In this document: one piece after another, positions 58,901-64,000 of the stretch
Layout: each line of letters opens with the position of its first letter
Numbering within the stretch: the stretch's first letter is position 1
Position numbers and translations under genes: made by a program
Assembly (NCBI GenBank): GCA_949358305.1
Contig: OX442315.1
Coordinates: 25,694,427 to 25,758,426, forward strand
Reading direction: 5' to 3'
DNA length: 64,000 bases
DNA from: Strigamia acuminata
Lineage: Eukaryota > Arthropoda > Chilopoda > Geophilomorpha > Linotaeniidae
Notes under the pieces: model-generated
Told to the model about the DNA's origin: nothing
The model's database searches: none
The model's input: only the letters and a program-made list of their open reading frames with translations

Positions 58901-61900
58901 TTCATATAACTCATGTCCTACCAAAAAAGAAAGGAAAGAAAGAAAAAAAAAACCTAATTTTTCATACGAGCAATTTTGCTCTCAGCTCAGGTCACAAACG
59001 ACGTAAAAACAGATTCAAAGGAACTCCCCCTTAGACTATTCTATACATCGATCTGTAACAGCACAAATTTTTATTAACTATTCAAATTCAGCATAAAAGT
59101 TGCATTCAATTCTAGTCCAGTCCTTCTCTAGCCTCTAGTCTAATTTGCTGATTAAACATTCCATAAGTCTAAGTTGCATCTATGACCTAATCTCACAAAT
59201 GGATCAAGTCATTTTTCTTGACAAGCTCGTTTCGTCTCGTTTCGTTCTAGCGAGAGCAGTGTGCTCTGCCTTTTAAGCAAATTGCTTGTAAATTTGTTTC
59301 CACTTAATTTTTCTTAATATTTTTCAAAGTACGTATAATGACATCCGTGGCCAATTACTCACAACACATTCCAATCTTTGGGCTTAGTGCTCCTCCCCTA
59401 GATGAATAATCAGCGTCCCAAATCTAAGCCTAATCAAGCCCATCAACTAACTCACCGTGCAAACCACACGTGCCTTCTTTCCCATATGTTTTCACTCTTT
59501 CCGTTTCGCAAGCCCCTTTTATTTTACAAATGCGTGCCCGTATGCTTGATAAATGTCGTGTCTCGGACAGCTAACAAATTACCATACTAAGGCTGAGGCA
59601 GGACATACACATGTGCGTGTCCTCGCTCAAATGATAACGGCACTATTAAGTTAATTTTATGATCAATATTATCCAATGAACAAAGATCTAGTTGCCTTCA
59701 ACTTGCGTTCAATCTAGTTACAAGCCAACGCATTGCAAATGCTATAAAACTTACAGCAAATATTTATACAACATTTTATTTTCTACATTTTCTTTTTCTA
59801 TTACAAAAATTATTTTCTCTACCCTCATTTTTTTTCCTTTCATGGTCATTTTTCAATTAGTAAATCTAATTTACATTAAATTAAACTTTAGTTTTTATAT
59901 TTTAACATAAAAAAATAGCAAAATCATAATAGTAATTAGTTTCAGAGATAAAAGAAAATCAATGTTTAATTGTCGCATATAGAAATCAATGAGAGAGGCC
60001 ATCAAACTATGAAATATTTTTTTTTAAAATTCACATGTTATTTTAATAATCAATGAATAGTTCCAACGTTTCCAAAAATAAATATTTAATTTTAATTTAA
60101 CCAAGCCCTAGTCGCAATGATTTTTCACCCCTCTCTGAAATGAATCAGTAAATTACTTTAAAAATACATTTTTCTCCCAAAAAATTCAAAATAAAAATAA
60201 AATCTAAACTATCAAAATCAAAACAAACAACAACCATCCACTTCCAATCTCATGACAAACATTTTCCGACATTAATTGAATTTGCTTGAAACAGAAAAGT
60301 AAGTAAAAGTAATTACTTTTCTTTTGCATGTATAAATATTTGAATATATTTACTTACGAAAACATCTATTTGCTGAAAAAATTAAGCTATTATAATACAG
60401 CGGGATCAATTATTTATACAAACAAAGAATCTTTGCACACGAAATGAAATATCCACAAAAGATAAAACAACTATTTACGAATGCACCTTCTACTCCGAAT
60501 ACTTGTGTGAAAACTACTGTAGTGCGTGTTGTTCCCTCATTAGTTGCACACACATAATACTAATGTTAATGTACCTTCGATATTTCAACTTTATGACTTT
60601 AATGTCTCGGTATATCCTGGTGGGTTTAAGTTGTTGACTTTATTCCATAACATTTAGTAAATACTAGATTGGAATATACGATATACGGAGTTTCACGAGC
60701 ACCCGATCAAATATTGAGTATGTAGAGTGCATAGTCAAATACTTTTTACTTCAATCTCTAGTCCTAAGTTGCTATGTAATTTTGTTTCATCCTAACGAGT
60801 TGTTTGTTCATGTATAAATGACGATAAAAAGAGCCAATGGTTGACTAACTGACTTCAAAGACAGCAATGGAGCCAAACGTCTTGCCTAAGCCTAACATTC
60901 GCATTTAAAAAAAAATTAAAAAAAAAAAATAATTGCAATTATTTCCCTAGTCCATGCACAAAAAAAATAAATTAAAAGCTACAATTAATTGTTTCGTGCA
61001 TACACTTAATTCCATTTAATGATAATTTTGCTGATTAACTTCAACTTACACACGATGATTCATCCAATAAACAAGTTCTTAAATTATCATCATTATGAAA
61101 TAAACTTGTCAACTTACAAGTCGTTAGTGAGAACCTTGTACTCGTTAATAAATAAAACGCAATCTCACTGTCGTTTTCAGACAGTTCAACTTGCAATTTT
61201 TTTCCTTCTTTTTTGTCTTTTTTACAAACAACTTTTTATGCCTCCCTCTTACTAACTCAAAATATTTTGCGCCGTGTATAATACAGACGTGGAATTTGAA
61301 ATTTTCTCAGATGAATTTTAATGATGCGCATAAAAAACGCACACTTCCAAAATAAAATATAAAAAAATGGGAGGAAATAAACTGAAATGTTCATTCAACT
61401 TCAACTACTATCATTCAATTTGAGCTTCTTTTCAAAACTCCAAACTTAAATGCAAAAAAAGAACCCTATATGCTTGATGTTTATGCATCGTTTTCAAATC
61501 CATTGACTAACAAAATTTATCTATCTTTCTTTCATTTCTCTTCGTCTTGTCGACTTTTTTCCCTATCTCCTTTGAAAAAAATTTCTTCTTTTTTTCAATG
61601 TACAACTTCCAAAATCTGTTTGACGATTCTTCCAGGGTTGCAATTCTAATTGGTTACATCATCAAACATTTTCTAGAGATCCTTGAACTAAATTCGGATT
61701 GTGAATGTCAATGTAAGCAAATACTTTACATTTAAAATTAATCTTTTTAATACTTGACTGATAGAGCAAGACGGGCAAAGTTAGAAGTAGTTTAAGCGTC
61801 CGGTAATTTGAACATTTTACTGTCCACAAATCAGACAACACCGAGATGGCCAATTTACTTGTCACAATAAAAGTGAACTTAATGCAGCACTATTTCTCGT

Positions 61901-64000
61901 TATCAGCATGGTTACAGTAAGTGACCATGCATAGCTAAAATATGAATATTAACAAAGCAAATTATATACGCAAAAACAAAGTAATTAAATTAATTAAGAT
62001 AGTAGCTAAACTAATGAATACCCAAATTTTTTTGACAAGAAAACTGCTTCTCAGATTATAGATTAATCTGGTAATTAAATATAAATTAAAACCTCTGGCT
62101 AATACATCAAGCTGTGTTATTATTTTAACTTCATTTGTGCATCATTCCAATGCGATTTTAGTACAAGTGGATACCTAGTATATGTCATAGCAACTAGCAG
62201 TATTTGTATCTTATTTTTGCAACCACCAATCTTAATAATCCAAAAAACTTGTTTTCTGAATAATAATAAACAATAATTAAATTACGATGGTTGTGGTAAG
62301 TCTTTACATCACATAATTCCCACGCTCTACACGTCTTAGAAGCTAAATTTTAAATCATATTTAATGATTTCTGCAACAGTCAGAACTGAATTTACATTCT
62401 ACAATCAGAAAAATCAGATCAACTTAATTTCTTAATTAAACTTAAACTTAATTTAAAAAGCTGGCAATTCCAAGAGATGATAATCAAGATCATCATTATT
62501 CACACCTATGTTGCATTAACTATAATTATTTAATTAATTATGGATTAAGTGCAATTAATATTAAAACACTGTTTTACTTTAATTTTATTGCTGCATCTAC
62601 TCTTGAAATAATTGAATTCTGACTCCTCCTCAAAAGACACTTGCAACAGCTCCACAAAGAGCACAATAATCCATTAAAACAACTTCCATTTAACGAACAA
62701 TAATACATCTAAAATAAAATAACATACCTTTTTATCACAATACGTAACGACGAGATCGTTCGTCTTTGGATTAAAAGCCATAGCTGTAGGCTGAAATGCG
62801 TTTTTAGGAAGAGCACAATGAAACTACAACAAAAAAACATTAATCAATAACAGTACTTAACTTTATATAATTATAAAAACAACACGAGAATCATTCGCAC
62901 ACTTTTATACTGTCATTTATTCATAAATATATATAAAAATTACTTACTTTCCCTATTTTTATATCATAAACAAAAACATTGCTTAAATGATCTCCTGTTG
63001 CTGCGTAGTTACAATCGCTGCTAACAGCCAGAAGATGAATGGAATCTATCACATCTAAAAAGTAGCCAGAAAACACCAAACTTTAATACCGTATATAAAA
63101 AATATATACATAAAAAAAAACTTTCACTAAAAATACCTGTAGGAGGAGCTAAAGTGTGCAGCAAACAGGGCTGTATATTATCCACGCTTAAAACGTGGAT
63201 AATCGCCTTCTCAGAAACGACGACCAGCTTCGAAGAATCGGGAGTGAAAAGCATCCGATGGCAAGGAAAACAACCAGGAGGAATATATCGAACTCTTAAA
63301 AGCGATATCTGTGCATTGTAGTCGAGATTTTCCTAAACGAGAAAAAAAAATAATATAAAAAGATTAGAAACAGTGGAGCGAAACAAAAGCAAATTTCTAT
63401 TCTTATTACCACGACTACTTGAAAAAGTCTGAGTTGAGTCGTTGTCGAATACGCCAACCATTGAGAATCGTCAGATAAATCACAACAAACTATAGTCTCG
63501 TTTTCTTTGGCTTTTAGTTCCACAAGTTTTCGCTGACTGCCGTCAGTTCCATCATCTGTAAAATGAATTTGTCACGATCAAATGAGGTGTTAAGAAAACG
63601 ATTAAAGCGATCATTTCGTACGTGATTGTTCGTCCGCCTGTCCCAACTTCCAAAGTTCTAAATGCTTCGGATATCGAAAAAGCATCATGTTGGTTTTTTT
63701 GGCCACTTGCACAGTGGGGCATTGAGGAAGTGGAGAGTAGAAAAAACGGCTTTCTTCCGGGTAACGAATGACATTTAAGTAGCTGTCAACACCTAAGAGG
63801 AGAGAGAACAAGAGAAAAAAATCGAAATAAAATGAGCTGTGACGTTAGTGAAAGCATTCAAGAGATTCACACCTCCAGAAACCAGGAAATAATTGGCAAA
63901 CGTCAAGGCTCTGATGTCATGTGTGTGAGCCGAGCGAATTCCACTTTTCACCCAATTAGCTCGGTCGCTGTCTCCATGCTTGAACACGGGTTGGAAACTT
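49879..64000 (-). CDS. UTP4: UTP4 / cirhin, small-subunit processome WD-repeat protein (partial, 5' end outside window)
   Basis: Ten exons read on the - strand: 64000-63873, 63792-63622, 63555-63410, 63332-63137, 63054-62948, 62823-62728, 57350-57174, 51762-51715, 51591-51550 and 49998-49879. All junctions have GT-AG and the phases agree, giving 409 residues plus stop. Signatures: RSAHTHDIRALTFANYFLVSGGVDSYL, YPKHLELWKLG, IHLLAVSSDCNYAATGD, VEFDIGQQEFTNW and a C terminus LPPLLRRKKFGT, all matching cirhin in order. UTP4 is part of the t-UTP/UTP-A subcomplex, which binds nascent pre-rRNA in the nucleolus for early 18S processing. Human UTP4 is 686 residues, so roughly the last 60% is here. The gene is convergent with the CUB-LDLa gene. 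Two 5.4-kb introns near the 3' end contrast with introns of 66-124 bases among the upstream exons. Confidence 0.93.
49999..51549 (-). other. UTP4 intron before last exon
   Basis: 1.55 kb, AT-rich. It contains a perfect 16-bp inverted repeat at 51470-51512. The + strand open frame at 51004-51288 has no recognisable domain. Confidence 0.8.
51470..51512. repeat. Perfect 16-bp inverted repeat (hairpin)
   Basis: ACTTTTATGTAAATGT (51470-51485) and its exact reverse complement (51497-51512) flank an 11-base loop. On the - strand it starts 38 bases inside the intron that follows the 42-base UTP4 exon. Confidence 0.9.
51550..51591 (-). CDS. UTP4: UTP4 42-base exon
   Basis: The acceptor is AAAACAG and the donor AAG|GTAAGA; 14 codons KPKLEGFHCCYKYK in phase 0. 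The YKYK end joins HLLYFG of the last exon as in cirhin (YKPLLF). Confidence 0.8.
51715..51762 (-). CDS. UTP4: UTP4 48-base exon
   Basis: The acceptor is TCTTTCAG and the donor AAG|GTAAAA; 16 codons VARCDVVGSKSTNGSK in phase 0 at both ends. This falls in the variable linker before the C terminus of cirhin, so it rests on splice sites, frame and position rather than on sequence similarity. Confidence 0.7.
54065..54115. repeat. (GCAAA)n pentanucleotide repeat
   Basis: About ten AGCAA/CGCAA units. Intronic to UTP4. Confidence 0.9.
55288..55312. repeat. (GT)n microsatellite
   Basis: About twelve GT units. Intronic to UTP4. Confidence 0.9.
57174..57350 (-). CDS. UTP4: UTP4 exon
   Basis: The acceptor is TTGTTTAG; 59 codons from LVEFDIGQQEFTNWTR to HDDSRICIVNKGE; donor GAG|GTAAGA in phase 0. 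It matches the C-terminal cirhin blade (VEFxIxxxxxTDWSR). Confidence 0.93.
57351..62727 (-). other. UTP4 intron (5.4 kb)
   Basis: AT-rich, non-coding. No mobile element, clear RNA gene or coding exon was seen. A chance-level C/D-box-like pair near 62414-62496 was examined and not accepted. Confidence 0.75.
62728..62823 (-). CDS. UTP4: UTP4 exon
   Basis: The acceptor is TTGTTGTAG; 32 codons reading FHCALPKNAFQPTAMAFNPK then TNDLVVTYCDKK; donor AAG|GTATGT in phase 0. Confidence 0.92.
62948..63054 (-). CDS. UTP4: UTP4 exon
   Basis: The acceptor is CTTTTTAG; translation VIDSIHLLAVSSDCNYAAT ... NVFVYDIKIGK; donor AAA|GTAAGT in phase 0. No separate ORF marks it, but frame, splice sites and the cirhin match agree. 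Confidence 0.92.
63137..63332 (-). CDS. UTP4: UTP4 exon
   Basis: The acceptor is TTTAG; translation ENLDYNAQISLLRVRYIPP ... LFTPDSSKLVVVSEKAIIHV ... HTLAPPT; donor ACAG|GTATTT in phase 1. A WD-type blade. Confidence 0.92.
63410..63555 (-). CDS. UTP4: UTP4 exon
   Basis: The acceptor is TTTTACAG; translation DGTDGSQRKLVELKAKENE ... DDSQWLAYSTTTQLRLFQ. The donor GTG|GTAATA gives phase 0; a second in-frame donor nine bases earlier (end at 63419) is also possible. Confidence 0.88.
63622..63792 (-). CDS. UTP4: UTP4 exon
   Basis: The acceptor is CTCTTAG; translation VDSYLNVIRYPEE ... MMLFRYPKHLELWKLGQADE; donor CAC|GTACGA in phase 1. YPKHLELWKLG parallels the cirhin YPEHLELW motif. Confidence 0.92.
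63873..64000 (-). CDS. UTP4: UTP4 exon (partial at window edge)
   Basis: Reads FQPVFKHGDSDRANWVKSG, then HTHDIRAL and FLVSGG, a beta-propeller blade of cirhin type. The donor is GAG|GTGTGA in phase 1; the exon continues past the right edge. Confidence 0.9.

Noticed and set aside
62414-62496. C-box-like ATGATGA and D-box-like CTGA 83 bases apart in a UTP4 intron on the - strand
   Set aside because: The terminal stem is weak and both boxes are short motifs expected by chance in AT-rich DNA. No snoRNA is called.

Overview
The window is AT-rich, intron-rich animal nuclear DNA, most likely from an arthropod and plausibly a crustacean. I infer this from spliced metazoan genes with GT-AG introns, very many poly-T/poly-A and short-unit repeats, and a Ty3/gypsy-type retrotransposon whose primer site looks like a tRNA-Ser match. 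The species cannot be named from the sequence alone.

Layout. Two host genes converge. On the + strand, five exons between about 5,959 and 42,679 join in one frame into a single-pass membrane protein of about 524 residues: signal peptide, CUB domain, LDL-receptor class A domain, transmembrane helix, and a cytoplasmic tail that is recognisably the PMEPA1/LDLRAD4 tail, with the SMAD-interaction motif PPNR and a PPxY motif near the C terminus. Known vertebrate members have no CUB domain, so this architecture is the most interesting item here. The first (signal peptide) exon is a prediction; the other four rest on domain matches plus matching splice phases. On the - strand, ten exons from 64,000 down to 49,879 encode the C-terminal 409 residues of UTP4 (cirhin), a WD-repeat protein of the small-subunit processome. 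Its last three coding exons are too short to stand out as ORFs. The gene continues past the right edge.

Mobile DNA. Inside the 27-kb intron that separates the LDLa exon from the transmembrane exon lies a complete 4.8-kb LTR retrotransposon (26,523-31,316, + strand). It has two 256-bp LTRs with no difference seen, a 5-bp target duplication GATGG, a primer site, and one uninterrupted Gag-Pol frame of 1,373 codons (zinc knuckle, protease, RT, RNase H, D,D(35)E integrase, GPY/F). It appears to be a very recent insertion. A tRNA-derived (SINE-like or pseudo-tRNA) sequence lies at 21,065-21,142.

The rest is intron, untranslated or intergenic sequence. Several GC-richer, higher-complexity blocks in the big intron (about 23.6, 25.3, 31.6, 35.5, 37.3 and 39.8 kb) stand out from the AT-rich background. 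Two of them end in good splice donors and could be alternative first exons that would yield a short form lacking the ectodomain. This would parallel the N-terminal isoforms known in the vertebrate family, but it is not shown by the sequence.

The two host genes have no known common pathway: one is predicted to dampen TGF-beta/SMAD signalling at endosomal or plasma membranes, the other acts in nucleolar rRNA processing.
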